Part shown: positions 9,732-22,371 of the stretch, in pieces | How the letters are laid out: each line of letters opens with the position of its first letter | Position numbering within the stretch: the stretch's first letter is position 1 | DNA from: Pseudomonas kuykendallii | Lineage (GTDB): Bacteria; Pseudomonadota; Gammaproteobacteria; Pseudomonadales; Pseudomonadaceae | NCBI RefSeq assembly: GCF_900106975.1 | Contig: NZ_FNNU01000002.1 | Coordinates: 1-64,000 of the forward strand | Length of the DNA: 64,000 bases | Direction of reading: 5' to 3' | The notes under the pieces: generated by a model | What the model was told of the DNA's origin: nothing | Databases searched by the model: none | The model's input: the letters and a program-made list of their open reading frames with translations, nothing else | Position numbers and translations under genes: made by a program

Positions 9732-11060
9732 ATGGCTAAGCAAGGTGCTCTCTCTGCGCTCAGCAATGGCGGGTTGTCCGAACTCTGGGCTCGGCTGCGC
9801 TTCCTGTTCCTGGCGATCATCGTCTATCGGATAGGGGCGCACATCCCAGTGCCGGGTATCAATCCGGACCGGCTGGCGGATCTGTTTCGGCAGAATGAGG
9901 GGACCATTCTTAGCTTGTTCAACATGTTTTCCGGCGGCGCGCTGGAGCGGATGAGCATCTTTGCGTTGGGGATCATGCCGTACATCTCGGCATCGATCAT
10001 CATGCAGCTGATGACCGCCGTCAGCCCGCAGCTGGAGCAGTTGAAGAAGGAAGGTGAGGCTGGTCGACGCAAGATCAGCCAATACACCCGCTATGGCGCT
10101 CTGGTGCTGGCGATTGTTCAGGCCATCGGCATGTCCGTTGGTCTTGCCAGTCAGGGCGTGGCGTTCTCGATCGATTTCGGCTTCTACTTCGTGGCTGTCT
10201 CCACCTTCGTGGCGGGGGCGATGTTCATGATGTGGCTGGGTGAGCAGATCACCGAGCGCGGCGTGGGTAACGGTATCTCGATGCTGATTTTCTCTGGCAT
10301 CGTCGCCGGCCTGCCGCGTGCGATCGGGCAGTCCTTCGAGTCGGCCAGGCAGGGCGATATCAATATCATCGCGTTGCTGGCCGTCGGTTTGCTAGCGGTG
10401 GCGATCATCGGTTTCGTGGTGTTCATCGAACGTGGTCAGCGTCGTATTGCAGTGCACTACGCGAAGCGTCAGCAGGGCCGCAAGGTCTTCGCTGCGCAGA
10501 CCAGCCACTTACCGTTGAAAGTAAACATGGCGGGCGTTATTCCGGCCATTTTCGCCAGCAGTATCCTGCTGTTCCCGGCCTCGCTGGGGCAGTGGTTCGG
10601 CCAGTCCAGCAACATGAGCTGGTTGCAGGATATCTCGCAGGCGATCGCTCCTGGTCAGCCGTTGAACATTCTGCTGTTTAGTGCAGGGATCATCTTCTTC
10701 TGCTTCTTCTACACGGCATTGATGTTCAACCCGAAAGACGTAGCGGAAAACCTGAAGAAGTCCGGTGCCTTTATTCCGGGTATCCGTCCGGGCGAGCAGT
10801 CGGCGCGCTATATCGATGGCGTTCTGACCCGCTTGACCATGTTCGGTGCTCTGTACATGACGGCCGTGTGCCTGCTGCCCCAGTTCCTGGTGGTGGCTGC
10901 CAACGTACCGTTCTACCTTGGCGGGACTTCGTTGCTGATCGTTGTTGTGGTTGTCATGGACTTTATGGCCCAAGTGCAATCCCACCTCGTTTCGCACCAG
11001 TACGAATCCCTGATGAAGAAAGCCAACCTGAAGGGCTATGGCGGCGGAATGCTCCGCTGA
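9732..11060 (+). CDS. secY: Protein translocase subunit SecY
   Basis: 442 residues with ten membrane segments. SecY is the channel of the SecYEG translocon in the inner membrane and takes SecA or SRP substrates. The conserved first cytoplasmic part, the plug region and the [19 protein letters not shown] loop (cytoplasmic loop C5-like, which binds SecA and ribosomes) are present. The gene starts one base after the rplO stop. Confidence 0.98.
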   Translation: MAKQGALSALSNGGLSELWARLRFLFLAIIVYRIGAHIPVPGINPDRLADLFRQNEGTILSLFNMFSGGALERMSIFALGIMPYISASIIMQLMTAVSPQLEQLKKEGEAGRRKISQYTRYGALVLAIVQAIGMSVGLASQGVAFSIDFGFYFVAVSTFVAGAMFMMWLGEQITERGVGNGISMLIFSGIVAGLPRAIGQSFESARQGDINIIALLAVGLLAVAIIGFVVFIERGQRRIAVHYAKRQQGRKVFAAQTSHLPLKVNMAGVIPAIFASSILLFPASLGQWFGQSSNMSWLQDISQAIAPGQPLNILLFSAGIIFFCFFYTALMFNPKDVAENLKKSGAFIPGIRPGEQSARYIDGVLTRLTMFGALYMTAVCLLPQFLVVAANVPFYLGGTSLLIVVVVVMDFMAQVQSHLVSHQYESLMKKANLKGYGGGMLR

Positions 11061-11088
11061 TACGTCCGTAAGGTTCGAGGAGTTGGTG

Positions 11089-11205
11089 ATGAAAGTTCGT
11101 GCATCGGTGAAAAAGCTGTGCCGCAACTGCAAAATCATTCGTCGCGACGGTGTCGTGCGCGTGATCTGCAGCGCGGAGCCGCGTCACAAGCAGCGCCAAG
11201 GCTGA
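11089..11205 (+). CDS. rpmJ: 50S ribosomal protein L36 (zinc-ribbon form)
   Basis: 38 residues ([20 protein letters not shown]...). Cys11 and Cys14 (CRNC), a further cysteine in VICS and a histidine in PRHKQ make the zinc-binding C+ form. A zinc-free paralogue used in zinc shortage may exist elsewhere in the genome. It is the last gene of the spc operon, and a hairpin terminator follows 18 bases later. Confidence 0.95.
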   Translation: MKVRASVKKLCRNCKIIRRDGVVRVICSAEPRHKQRQG

Positions 11206-11222
11206 GTGACCTGAGCGTCGAT

Positions 11223-11260
11223 AACCCGGCAGCTAGTGCGCTGTCGGGTTGCTTATTTGT
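11223..11260 (+). terminator. Intrinsic terminator after rpmJ
   Basis: AACCCGGCAGC (11223-11233) pairs with GCTGTCGGGTT (11240-11250), with one G-T pair. TTATTTGTTATT follows. It separates the spc and alpha operons, which are often read through in other bacteria. Confidence 0.75.
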
Positions 11261-11277
11261 TATTACAGCGCTAATAT
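11249..11277 (+). promoter_or_regulatory. Possible promoter of the alpha operon
   Basis: TTGCTT (11249-11254), 17 bases, TAATAT (11272-11277). Both boxes are poor matches, but spacing and position (after a terminator, about 60 bases before rpsM) fit. It overlaps the tail of the terminator. Confidence 0.4.
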
Positions 11278-11335
11278 CTCGCGCCCTTTTCTTGGCTTCC
11301 GGGGCGTAGGTAGCTGTCAATTGGAGTTCCACTGA

Positions 11336-11692
11336 ATGGCCCGTATTGCAGGCGTCAACATTCCAGATAACAAGCATACTGTTATCTCGCTGACCTACAT
11401 CTACGGTGTTGGTCGCACCACGGCGCAAACCATTTGCGCCACCACCGGGGTCAACCCGGCGGCAAAGATCAAAGATCTGTCCGACGAGCAGATCGAACAG
11501 CTGCGTGGCGAAGTTGCAAAGCTCACCACTGAAGGTGACCTGCGCCGCGAAATCAACATGAACATCAAGCGTCTGATGGACCTGGGTTGCTATCGCGGCC
11601 TGCGTCACCGTCGCGGCTTGCCGGTTCGTGGTCAGCGTACCAAGACCAACGCCCGTACCCGCAAGGGTCCGCGTAAGCCGATCCGCAAGTAA
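11336..11692 (+). CDS. rpsM: 30S ribosomal protein S13
   Basis: 118 residues. S13 lies in the 30S head and forms bridges to L5 and L11. The [14 protein letters not shown] start and the basic C-terminal tail [17 protein letters not shown], which reaches the P-site tRNA, are typical. Confidence 0.97.
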   Translation: MARIAGVNIPDNKHTVISLTYIYGVGRTTAQTICATTGVNPAAKIKDLSDEQIEQLRGEVAKLTTEGDLRREINMNIKRLMDLGCYRGLRHRRGLPVRGQRTKTNARTRKGPRKPIRK

Positions 11693-11722
11693 TTGCGCCC
11701 GCGAATCGACAGGAATTAAGTC

Positions 11723-12112
11723 ATGGCTAAGCCAGCTGCTCGTCCTCGTAAAAAAGTCAAAAAGACAGTGGTTGATGGGATCGCCCACATCCACGCGTCT
11801 TTCAACAACACCATCGTTACCATCACTGACCGTCAGGGCAACGCGTTGTCCTGGGCTACTTCCGGGGGCTCGGGTTTCCGTGGCTCGCGTAAGAGCACTC
11901 CGTTCGCCGCCCAGGTGGCAGCAGAACGCGCAGGTCAAGCTGCTCTGGAATACGGTCTGAAAAACCTTGACGTCAACGTCAAAGGCCCTGGCCCCGGTCG
12001 TGAGTCCGCTGTGCGCGCACTCAATGGCTGCGGTTACAAAATCGCCAGCATCACCGACGTGACGCCCATCCCGCATAACGGATGCCGTCCGCCGAAGAAG
12101 CGTCGCGTGTAA
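11723..12112 (+). CDS. rpsK: 30S ribosomal protein S11
   Basis: 129 residues. S11 forms the 30S platform with S18 and lies by the mRNA exit channel. The ending [18 protein letters not shown] is strongly conserved. Confidence 0.97.
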   Translation: MAKPAARPRKKVKKTVVDGIAHIHASFNNTIVTITDRQGNALSWATSGGSGFRGSRKSTPFAAQVAAERAGQAALEYGLKNLDVNVKGPGPGRESAVRALNGCGYKIASITDVTPIPHNGCRPPKKRRV

Positions 12113-12128
12113 TAGGAGACAGTGAGAA

Positions 12129-12749
12129 ATGGCTCGTTACATTGGTCCCAAATGCAAACTGTCCCGTCGTGAAGGCACTGATCTCTTCCTGAAGAGTGGT
12201 GCGCGCGCGCTTGAATCGAAATGCAATATCGAGCAACCGCCGGGCGTTCACGGCCAGCGCCGTGGTCGTCTGTCCGACTACGGTACCCAGCTGCGCGAGA
12301 AGCAGAAAGTTCGTCGTATCTACGGTGTACTTGAGCGTCAGTTCAGCGGTTACTACAAGGAAGCTGCCGGTCGTAAAGGCGCTACCGGTGAGAACCTCCT
12401 GCAACTGCTCGAGTGCCGTCTGGATAACGTCGTCTATCGCATGGGCTTCGGTTCCACCCGTTCCGAATCCCGCCAGCTGGTTTCGCACAAAGCGATCAGC
12501 ATCAACGGTAAAACGGTAAACATCCCGTCCTTCCAGGTTCGCCCGGGTGACGTGGTAGCCGTTCGCGAGAAGTCGAAGAATCAGCTGCGCATCGTTCAAG
12601 CGCTCGATCTGTGCGCTCAGCGCGGTCGCGTCGAGTGGGTCGAAGTGGACACCGAGAAAAAGACTGGCGTATTCAAGAATGTGCCGGCTCGTAGTGATCT
12701 GTCCGCCGACATCAACGAAAACCTGATTGTCGAGCTCTACTCCAAGTAA
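12129..12749 (+). CDS. rpsD: 30S ribosomal protein S4
   Basis: 206 residues. S4 is a primary 16S rRNA-binding assembly protein with an S4 RNA-binding domain (about residues 93-155, [20 protein letters not shown]). In E. coli it represses its own alpha operon. Its normal length and four-helix N-terminal region argue for the standard function. Confidence 0.97.
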   Translation: MARYIGPKCKLSRREGTDLFLKSGARALESKCNIEQPPGVHGQRRGRLSDYGTQLREKQKVRRIYGVLERQFSGYYKEAAGRKGATGENLLQLLECRLDNVVYRMGFGSTRSESRQLVSHKAISINGKTVNIPSFQVRPGDVVAVREKSKNQLRIVQALDLCAQRGRVEWVEVDTEKKTGVFKNVPARSDLSADINENLIVELYSK

Positions 12750-12771
12750 GGGCTAGAAAATAGGTGTATCC

Positions 12772-13773
12772 ATGCAGAGTTCGGTAAATGAGTTCCTGAC
12801 CCCCCGCCATATCGATGTGCAGGTGGTCAGTTCGACCCGCGCCAAGATCACGCTCGAGCCTCTCGAGCGCGGTTTCGGCCATACCCTGGGCAACGCGCTG
12901 CGTCGCATCCTGTTGTCCTCCATGCCCGGCTGTGCAGTCGTCGAGGCCGAGATCGATGGCGTACTCCATGAGTACAGTGCCATCGAAGGTGTGCAGGAAG
13001 ACGTCATCGAGATCCTGCTCAACCTGAAAGGCCTCGCGATCAAGCTGCACGGCCGTGACGAAGTCACGCTGAACCTGAGCAAGAAGGGTTCGGGCGCGGT
13101 CACTGCTGCCGATATTCAGCTGGATCACGATGTCGAGATCGTCAATGGCGACCATGTGATCGCCAACCTGGCGTCCAATGGCGCACTGAACATGAAGCTG
13201 AAAATCGCTCGTGGTCGCGGCTATGAGCCCGCCGACTCGCGTCAGAGCGATGAAGATGAAAGCCGCAGCATTGGTCGCTTGCAGCTCGACTCTTCGTTCA
13301 GCCCGGTTCGCCGTGTTGCCTACGTTGTCGAAAACGCTCGCGTCGAGCAGCGTACCAACCTGGACAAGCTGGTCATCGATCTGGAAACCAACGGTACCCT
13401 GGACCCTGAAGAGGCCATCCGTCGTGCCGCGACCATCCTGCAGCAGCAGCTGGCCGCGTTCGTGGACCTCAAGGGTGACAGCGAGCCTGTTGTTGTGGAG
13501 CAGGAAGACGAGATCGATCCGATCCTGCTGCGCCCGGTCGACGACCTGGAGCTGACCGTGCGTTCGGCCAACTGCCTCAAGGCGGAGAACATCTACTACA
13601 TCGGTGATCTGATCCAGCGCACCGAAGTCGAGCTGTTGAAAACTCCGAACCTGGGCAAGAAGTCCCTGACCGAGATCAAGGACGTTCTGGCTTCCCGCGG
13701 TCTGTCCCTCGGTATGCGCCTCGATAACTGGCCGCCGGCAAGTCTGAAGAAGGACGACAAGGCTACTGCCTGA
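12772..13773 (+). CDS. rpoA: RNA polymerase alpha subunit
   Basis: 333 residues. The N-terminal domain (1-235) dimerises and nucleates assembly of beta and beta'. A linker and the C-terminal domain (about 250-325) follow; the latter contacts UP elements and activators, with the helix-hairpin-helix region [16 protein letters not shown]. It lies between rpsD and rplQ, the standard alpha operon order. Confidence 0.98.
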   Translation: MQSSVNEFLTPRHIDVQVVSSTRAKITLEPLERGFGHTLGNALRRILLSSMPGCAVVEAEIDGVLHEYSAIEGVQEDVIEILLNLKGLAIKLHGRDEVTLNLSKKGSGAVTAADIQLDHDVEIVNGDHVIANLASNGALNMKLKIARGRGYEPADSRQSDEDESRSIGRLQLDSSFSPVRRVAYVVENARVEQRTNLDKLVIDLETNGTLDPEEAIRRAATILQQQLAAFVDLKGDSEPVVVEQEDEIDPILLRPVDDLELTVRSANCLKAENIYYIGDLIQRTEVELLKTPNLGKKSLTEIKDVLASRGLSLGMRLDNWPPASLKKDDKATA

Positions 13774-13818
13774 TCGTCCGTAATCACCGAACCGAAAGTT
13801 TGGTAAGGAATTTCAATC

Positions 13819-14205
13819 ATGCGTCATCGTAAAAGTGGCCGTCACCTGAGCCGCACCAGCGCCCACCGCAAGGCCATGTTCCAGAACATGGCGGTGTCGC
13901 TGTTCGAGCACGAACTGATCAAAACCACCCTGCCGAAAGCCAAGGAACTGCGTCGCGTTGCCGAGCCGCTGATCACCCTGGCCAAGGAAGACAGCGTGGC
14001 TAACCGTCGCCTGGCATTCGACCGTACTCGCTCGAAAGCCATCGTCGGCAAACTGTTCAACGATCTGGGCAAGCGCTACGCCAACCGTCAAGGTGGTTAC
14101 CTGCGCATCCTCAAGTGCGGCTTTCGCGCTGGGGACAACGCTCCGATGGCCTACGTCGAGCTGGTGGACCGTCAGTCCGCCGGTGAAGCTGTAGCTGCCG
14201 AGTAA
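13819..14205 (+). CDS. rplQ: 50S ribosomal protein L17
   Basis: 128 residues, starting [21 protein letters not shown]17 sits near the tunnel exit. It is the last gene of the ribosomal block and is followed by a strong terminator. Confidence 0.97.
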   Translation: MRHRKSGRHLSRTSAHRKAMFQNMAVSLFEHELIKTTLPKAKELRRVAEPLITLAKEDSVANRRLAFDRTRSKAIVGKLFNDLGKRYANRQGGYLRILKCGFRAGDNAPMAYVELVDRQSAGEAVAAE

Positions 14206-14256
14206 GCAGTTGCACGATCGATCCATTCGGTCGCAGTAGCGTCCGGATGATCCAGT

Positions 14257-14289
14257 AAACGCCCCGACTTGCTCGGGGCGTTTGCTTTT
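14257..14289 (+). terminator. Intrinsic terminator after rplQ
   Basis: AAACGCCCCGA pairs with TCGGGGCGTTT across a short loop, followed by GCTTTT. It ends the alpha operon. Confidence 0.9.
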
Positions 14290-14310
14290 GGGGTCCTGAA
14301 AGATCGCGTC

Positions 14311-14343
14311 ATTGGTTGAGTCTATTGACCTTAGACAACCAAT
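14311..14343 (+). promoter_or_regulatory. Palindromic operator candidate upstream of catalase
   Basis: ATTGGTTG (14311-14318) and CAACCAAT (14336-14343) are perfect inverted arms around a second inverted pair, GTCTA (14320-14324) and TAGAC (14332-14336). It lies 85-117 bases before the catalase start. It may bind a peroxide-responsive regulator, but it does not clearly match the OxyR pattern. Confidence 0.45.
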
Positions 14344-14427
14344 GAATTTGAGCCGCATTTAGCGCCCTCCCATACTTATCCCCAAGCCGACTCGCGGCTA
14401 TCTACGCGCTTGAACATGGAGATGAGC

Positions 14428-15885
14428 ATGACCCAGAAGACCATCCTGACCACCGCCAGCGGCGCTCCGGTCGCCGATAACCAGAATTCGCGCTCCGCCG
14501 GTCCGCGCGGGCCGTTGTTGCTGGACGATTTCCATCTGGTCGAGAAGCTCGCCCACTTCAATCGCGAAGTCATTCCGGAGCGGCGTGTCCACGCCAAGGG
14601 CTCCGCGGCCTACGGCACGTTCACCGTATCCCGCGATATCACGCGCTACAGCAGCGCCAAGCTGTTCGAGACCGTTGGCAAGCAAACGCCGGTGTTCCTG
14701 CGCTTTTCAACGGTGGGAGGAGAGCGCGGCTCCGCTGATACCGAGCGCGATCCGCGCGGGTTTGCGCTGCGTTTCTACACCGAAGAAGGCAACTGGGACG
14801 TGGTCGGCAACAACACGCCGGTGTTCTTCATTCGTGACCCCCTCAAGTTCCCCGATTTCATCCACACCCAGAAGCGTCTGGCGCAGAGCAACCTGAAGAG
14901 CCCCCAGGCGATGTGGGATTTCTGGTCGCTGTCGCCGGAGTCGCTGCATCAGGTCACCATCCTGTTCTCCGATCGCGGGATTCCGGACGGCTATCGTTTC
15001 ATGCACGGTTTCGGCAGCCATACCTTCAGCCTGATCAACGCCGAGGGGCAGCGTCACTGGGTGAAGTGGCACTACAAGTCTCAGCAGGGCATCAGGAATC
15101 TGCATCCGAGCGAGGCCTCGCGCCTGGCGGGTAGCGATCCCGATTACGCGCAGCGTGATCTGTTCGAGGCCATCGAGCGTGGCGAGTACCCGAAATGGCG
15201 GGTATGCATGCAGGTCATGAGCGAGGAGCAGGCAGCTACTCGGGCGGTGAATCCGTTCGATGTGACCAAGGTGTGGTCGCAGAAGGAGTTTCCACTGATC
15301 GAGGTGGGTGAGTTCGAGCTCAACCGCAATCCGGCGAACTACTTTGCCGAGGTCGAGCAGGTCGCCCTCGCTCCCAGCAATGTGGTGCCTGGCGTCGGAT
15401 TGTCGCCCGATCGGATGTTGCAAGGGCGCGTGTTCGCCTATGCCGATGCGCAGCGTCACCGGGTGGGCACCAACTACCAGCAGTTGCCAGTGAACGCGCC
15501 TTTGAGCGGCTACAGCAACTACCAGCGCGATGGCGCCATGCGTTTCGATGGCAATGGCGGCGCGCGGCCCAACTACGAGCCCAACAGCTACAGCCAGGCG
15601 CCCAAGCAGGCTCCCGAGTACCGCGAACCGGCGCTGGCGCTCTCCGGCGCGGCCGACCGTTACGATCACCGCACGGATGACGATTACTTCAGTCAGGCCG
15701 GCGATCTGTTCCGCCTGATGGATGCCGAGCAGAAAGCGCTGTTGATCGGCAACATCGTCGGTGCCATGGGCTCGGTCAGCCGCGAGGTGCAGCTGCGCCA
15801 GATCGCGCACTTCCTGCGGGCCGATCCCGCTTACGGGGCAGGCGTGGCGGCCGGGCTCGGTGTCGATCTCAACCAGGTGATGTGA
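14428..15885 (+). CDS. katA: Monofunctional heme catalase
   Basis: 485 residues from ATG 14428. In-frame starts at 14410 (TTG), 14416 and 14422 exist, but GGAG at 14418-14421 is well placed for 14428. Catalase splits hydrogen peroxide to water and oxygen in the cytoplasm. Visible features are the distal histidine region ([18 protein letters not shown]), the distal Asn in [10 protein letters not shown] and the proximal heme tyrosine in [17 protein letters not shown]. The size is that of the small-subunit clade. It sits between rplQ and a ferritin gene, as katA does in P. aeruginosa. The sequence differs noticeably from PAO1 KatA as I remember it, so katA here is a positional name. Confidence 0.9.
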   Translation: MTQKTILTTASGAPVADNQNSRSAGPRGPLLLDDFHLVEKLAHFNREVIPERRVHAKGSAAYGTFTVSRDITRYSSAKLFETVGKQTPVFLRFSTVGGERGSADTERDPRGFALRFYTEEGNWDVVGNNTPVFFIRDPLKFPDFIHTQKRLAQSNLKSPQAMWDFWSLSPESLHQVTILFSDRGIPDGYRFMHGFGSHTFSLINAEGQRHWVKWHYKSQQGIRNLHPSEASRLAGSDPDYAQRDLFEAIERGEYPKWRVCMQVMSEEQAATRAVNPFDVTKVWSQKEFPLIEVGEFELNRNPANYFAEVEQVALAPSNVVPGVGLSPDRMLQGRVFAYADAQRHRVGTNYQQLPVNAPLSGYSNYQRDGAMRFDGNGGARPNYEPNSYSQAPKQAPEYREPALALSGAADRYDHRTDDDYFSQAGDLFRLMDAEQKALLIGNIVGAMGSVSREVQLRQIAHFLRADPAYGAGVAAGLGVDLNQVM

Positions 15886-15905
15886 TCCCGCGTTCCGTTC
15901 GAGAG

Positions 15906-15936
15906 GCCGCCTGCAGCGATGCGGGCGGCTTTTTTT
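15906..15936 (+). terminator. Intrinsic terminator after catalase
   Basis: GCCGCCTGC (15906-15914) pairs with GCGGGCGGC (15921-15929), with one G-T pair, and a run of seven T follows. Confidence 0.9.
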
Positions 15937-15965
15937 ATGTCCCGTCGTCGGTGTTGCTCTGAGTC

Positions 15966-15985
15966 ATCGCCTTTTAGGCGATAAT
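15966..15985 (+). promoter_or_regulatory. Palindrome with possible -10 before the ferritin gene
   Basis: ATCGCC-TTTTA-GGCGAT (15966-15982) is a 6-bp inverted repeat whose right arm overlaps a -10-like GATAAT (15980-15985). It ends 34 bases before the ferritin start. A repressor site over a promoter is plausible, but no regulator can be named. Confidence 0.35.
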
Positions 15986-16019
15986 CCACCACCTTGGCGT
16001 TTTTCCTGGAGAGCTCGAC

Positions 16020-16484
16020 ATGCGCGGCGAAGCGGAAGTCATCAATTATTTCATCGGTCTGCTCAAGGGCGAGCTGGCCGCTCGCGACCAGTACTTCCTG
16101 CACTCGCGGATGTATGCCGACTGGGGGCTCACCGAGCTTTACGAGCGGATCAACCACGAGATGGAAGAGGAAACCCAGCACGCGGACGCGTTGCTCAAGC
16201 GTATCCTGTTCCTGGAAGGAGTACCGGACATGACTCCGGAGCCGCTGAACACCGGCACCAGCGTGCCGGAAATGCTGCGGGCCGACCTCGCCCTGGAGTA
16301 CCAGGTGCGTGCGGCGCTGGCCCAGGGCATCGCGCTTTGCGAGAAGTGCGGCGACTACGAGAGCCGCGAGATCCTCGAACTGCAACTCAAGGACACCGAG
16401 GAAGACCACGCCTACTGGCTGGAACAGCAACTGGGCCTGATCGACCGCATCGGTTTGCAGAACTACCTGCAGTCGAAGATGTAA
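16020..16484 (+). CDS. ftnA: Bacterial ferritin (annotated bfrA/ftnA type)
   Basis: 154 residues, the ferritin four-helix bundle. It oxidises Fe2+ at a di-iron centre and stores the iron in a 24-subunit shell. Ligand-type residues are visible: Glu18 ([15 protein letters not shown]), Glu51 and His54 ([10 protein letters not shown]), Glu127 and His130 ([14 protein letters not shown]). Residue 52, the heme-binding Met of true bacterioferritins (MKHAD), is Thr here, so it should not bind heme. This fits the PAO1 neighbour of katA, which was renamed from BfrA to FtnA for the same reason. Co-location with catalase suggests joint control of iron and peroxide. Confidence 0.92.
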   Translation: MRGEAEVINYFIGLLKGELAARDQYFLHSRMYADWGLTELYERINHEMEEETQHADALLKRILFLEGVPDMTPEPLNTGTSVPEMLRADLALEYQVRAALAQGIALCEKCGDYESREILELQLKDTEEDHAYWLEQQLGLIDRIGLQNYLQSKM

Positions 16485-16500
16485 GGCTGCCTGCCTTGAA

Positions 16501-16532
16501 CGAAAAAGCCCCGCGGATGCGGGGCTTTTTCG
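16501..16532. terminator. Bidirectional terminator between ferritin and uvrA
   Basis: CGAAAAAGCCCCGC-GGAT-GCGGGGCTTTTTCG is a perfect stem flanked by A and T runs, so it can serve both converging genes. Confidence 0.9.
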
Positions 16533-16544
16533 TTTGCGCCGGAC

Positions 16545-19379
<2,835 letters not shown>

Positions 19380-19571
19380 AACAGCCTCGCATGGCGGGCG
19401 AAAACCCATGAGTATACGGATCGGCGAGCCGGCGCGTCAGGGCGCCGCGGTCTTTCTCTGACCGGCAGGGCGCGCGAGGGTTTAGCCGCCGCTCGCTGCT
19501 TTTGCGCGGGCTCTTGGGGATGGGGGCTGGTAGAATCCCCGCCCTGTTCGTAACAGGGGTGGCAGAGTCAA

Positions 19572-20966
19572 ATGCACGATCCGTACAGCGATCGCATGAG
19601 TGGCAGCGAGACCCGCGCCGCCGGTGGCCTGGCGTTGGTGTTCGCCTTCCGCATGCTGGGCATGTTCATGGTACTGCCGGTGCTGGCGACCTATGGGCAG
19701 GACCTCGCCGGCGCCACGCCCGCGCTCATCGGCCTGGCCATCGGCGCCTACGGCCTGACCCAGGCCGTGCTGCAGATTCCCTTCGGCATCATCTCCGATC
19801 GCATCGGCCGACTTCCGGTGATCTATATCGGCCTGCTGATCTTCGCCGCCGGCAGCGTCCTCGCTGCCAATGGCGACTCCATCTGGGGTGTGATCGCCGG
19901 TCGGGTGCTGCAGGGCGCCGGGGCAATTTCGGCCGCGGTCATGGCGCTGCTGTCCGACCTGACCCGCGAGCAGCACCGGACCAAGGCGATGGCCGCGATC
20001 GGCATGAGCATCGGCCTGTCGTTCGCCGTGGCGATGGTGGTCGGCCCGCTGCTGACCCGCGCCTTCGGCCTTTCCGGGCTGTTCTGGGTCACCGCTGCCA
20101 TGGCCATCGTCGGCATCCTCATCATTGCCTTCATCGTCCCGCGTGCGGACGTCCGCCTGCAGCACCGCGAGTCCGGCGTCGCCAAGCAGGCGCTCGGCGC
20201 CACCCTGCGCAACGGCCAGTTGCTGCGCCTGGACTTCGGTATCCTGGCGTTGCACGCAGTGCTGATGTCGAGTTTCGTCGCCCTGCCGCTGGCGCTGGTC
20301 GAGCGCGCCGGTCTGCCCAAGGAAGAGCACTGGTGGGTCTACCTCACCGCGCTGCTGATCGGCTTCTTCGCGATGGTGCCGTTCATCATCTATGCCGAGA
20401 AGAAGCGCAAGATGAAGCGCGTACTCCTGGGGGCGATCAGCGTGCTGCTGATCTGCGAGCTGTTCTTCTGGCTGTTCGGCAGCAGCCTGACGGCACTGGT
20501 GGTCGGTACCGTGGTGTTCTTCACCGCCTTCAACCTGCTGGAGGCCAGCATGCCGTCGCTGATCAGCAAGGTCTCGCCGGCGGGTGGCAAGGGCACGGCG
20601 ATGGGCGTGTATTCGACCAGCCAGTTCCTCGGCGCGGCGGTCGGCGGCATCCTCGGTGGCTGGTTCTACCAGCATGGCGGGCTGGCCACGGTCTTCATCG
20701 GCTGCGCCGTGCTCTGTGCGATTTGGCTGGCGTTTGCTGTTACCATGCGCGAACCGCCTTATGTCACCAGCCTGCGCCTGCCGTTGTCGCCCGACGCGGC
20801 AGCGGACGCGGGTTTGGCCGAGCGTTTACTGGCAGTGCCCGGAGTGGCGGATGCCATGGTGGTGGTCGAAGAGGCCGCCGCCTACGTCAAAGTGGATACC
20901 GAACAATTGGACCGCACGTCCCTCGAGCGCCTGGTCGATCCGGCGCCGCGGCGTGCAGAAGCCTAG
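19572..20966 (+). CDS. MFS transporter, YajR type, with C-terminal ferredoxin-like domain
   Basis: 464 residues with twelve predicted membrane helices and the MFS signature between helices 2 and 3 (GIISDRIGRLPVIYIG). After the last helix (about residue 395) a soluble tail (LLAVPGVADAMVVVEEAAAYVKVD) resembles the YAM/ferredoxin-like domain of E. coli YajR. The substrate is unknown; drug efflux is assumed for the family. It lies next to ssb and uvrA, as in P. aeruginosa (PA4233). Confidence 0.88.
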   Translation: MHDPYSDRMSGSETRAAGGLALVFAFRMLGMFMVLPVLATYGQDLAGATPALIGLAIGAYGLTQAVLQIPFGIISDRIGRLPVIYIGLLIFAAGSVLAANGDSIWGVIAGRVLQGAGAISAAVMALLSDLTREQHRTKAMAAIGMSIGLSFAVAMVVGPLLTRAFGLSGLFWVTAAMAIVGILIIAFIVPRADVRLQHRESGVAKQALGATLRNGQLLRLDFGILALHAVLMSSFVALPLALVERAGLPKEEHWWVYLTALLIGFFAMVPFIIYAEKKRKMKRVLLGAISVLLICELFFWLFGSSLTALVVGTVVFFTAFNLLEASMPSLISKVSPAGGKGTAMGVYSTSQFLGAAVGGILGGWFYQHGGLATVFIGCAVLCAIWLAFAVTMREPPYVTSLRLPLSPDAAADAGLAERLLAVPGVADAMVVVEEAAAYVKVDTEQLDRTSLERLVDPAPRRAEA

Positions 20967-20975
20967 GAGAACGTC

Positions 20976-21473
20976 ATGGCCCGTGGGGTTAACAAAGTCA
21001 TTCTGATCGGCAACGTCGGCGGCGACCCGGAAACCCGCTACCTGCCCAATGGTAACGCCGTCACCAACGTGACTCTGGCAACCACCGACAGCTGGAAAGA
21101 CAAGCAGACCGGTCAGAATCAGGAACGCACCGAATGGCACCGCGTGGTGTTCTTCGGCAAGGTCGCGGAAATCGCCGGCGAATACCTGCGCAAGGGTTCG
21201 CAGTGCTACATCGAGGGTCGCCTGCAGACCCGCGAGTGGGAAAAGGACGGCGTGAAGCGCTACACCACCGAAATCGTCGTCGACATGGGCGGCACCATGC
21301 AGCTGCTCGGCGGCCGCGGCGGTAACGATGGCGATTCGGCCCCGCGCCAGCAGCGTCCGCAACCGCAGCGCGAGCCGCAGCAGCAGGCGCCGCGCGAGTC
21401 GCGTCCGCAACAGCAGCCCGCCGCCCAGCCCGCTCCGGACTACGACAGCTTCGACGACGACATTCCGTTCTAG
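20976..21473 (+). CDS. ssb: Single-stranded DNA-binding protein
   Basis: 165 residues. An N-terminal OB fold (1-110, [19 protein letters not shown], with [20 protein letters not shown]) is followed by a Gln/Arg/Pro-rich linker and the acidic C-terminal tip DSFDDDIPF, which recruits repair and replication enzymes. It starts 9 bases after the MFS gene. Confidence 0.97.
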   Translation: MARGVNKVILIGNVGGDPETRYLPNGNAVTNVTLATTDSWKDKQTGQNQERTEWHRVVFFGKVAEIAGEYLRKGSQCYIEGRLQTREWEKDGVKRYTTEIVVDMGGTMQLLGGRGGNDGDSAPRQQRPQPQREPQQQAPRESRPQQQPAAQPAPDYDSFDDDIPF

Positions 21474-21486
21474 GAATCCGCTCCGC

Positions 21487-22371
21487 ATGCACATGCGCCT
21501 GATGCTTCTGGGTGGAGGCAATGCGCTGGGCCAGGCGTTGATCCGGCTCGGTGCCGAGGAGAACATCGGTTTCCTCGCGCCTCGCCCGCCTGATCAGGGT
21601 TGGGACGCCGCCAGCCTGACCCAACTGCTCGATGACACCCGCCCTGATGCGCTGATCAACCTGGCGTTCTATTTCGACTGGTTCCAGCGCGCGGACGTCG
21701 ATGTGGCGCGCCTGGAGACCCAGGAGCGCGCCGTCGAGCGGCTGGCCGAGCTGTGCCAGTACCACCAGATCCTTCTGCTGCAGCCTTCCAGTTACCAGGT
21801 TTTCGATGGCGCGCGGGCGACCGCGTACAGCGAGAAAGACGAGCCGCAGCCGCTTGGCCTGCGTGGTCAGGCGCTCTGGCGGATCGAGCAGAGCGTGCGC
21901 GCCGCCTGCCCGCGGCACGTGCTGCTGCGGTTCGGCTGGCTGCTCGACGACAGCAAGGACGGCATTCTCGGCCGCTTTCTCGCGGCGGCGCAGACGCGCG
22001 AAGAGCTTCTCCTCGCCGACGACCGCCGCGGCAATCCGTGCCCGGTCGATGACGTCGCGCGGGTCATGCTGTCGGTCCTGAAGCAACTGGATTGCGCGGC
22101 GCCGCTCTGGGGCACCTATCACTACGGCGCCCACGAAGCGACCACGGCGCTCACCCTGGGGCAGGCCGTACTGGCGGAGGCGCGGGCATTCCGCTCCTTC
22201 ACCGTCAACGAGCCCACGGCCCAGGCACATGCCGCCTGCGCCGATGCCGCCGATGAGCCGCAACATGCGGTGCTGGCGTGCCGCAAGATCCTCAATACAT
22301 TCGGCATCAAGCCGCGCGCCTGGCGCTCCGGGCTGCCCTCACTACTGGACCGTTTTTACCGTCATGTCTGA
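21487..22371 (+). CDS. RmlD-like NAD(P)-binding sugar-nucleotide reductase family protein
   Basis: 294 residues from ATG 21487 (MHMRLMLLGGGNALGQALIR); a second ATG lies two codons on. The longer open frame starts inside ssb and is rejected. The N-terminal glycine motif (LLGGGNALG), the PDALINLAFY strand and the YQVFDGARAT segment resemble dTDP-4-dehydrorhamnose reductases (RmlD) and related SDRs. The catalytic YxxxK is not obvious, so the reaction is uncertain. The last 8 bases overlap the next SDR gene, so the two form a coupled pair (PA4069-PA4068 in PAO1). Confidence 0.85.
   Translation: MHMRLMLLGGGNALGQALIRLGAEENIGFLAPRPPDQGWDAASLTQLLDDTRPDALINLAFYFDWFQRADVDVARLETQERAVERLAELCQYHQILLLQPSSYQVFDGARATAYSEKDEPQPLGLRGQALWRIEQSVRAACPRHVLLRFGWLLDDSKDGILGRFLAAAQTREELLLADDRRGNPCPVDDVARVMLSVLKQLDCAAPLWGTYHYGAHEATTALTLGQAVLAEARAFRSFTVNEPTAQAHAACADAADEPQHAVLACRKILNTFGIKPRAWRSGLPSLLDRFYRHV

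Noticed and set aside
19380-19571. LexA box for uvrA
   Set aside because: No CTG-N10-CAG type palindrome with good flanks was found in the region between uvrA and the MFS gene.
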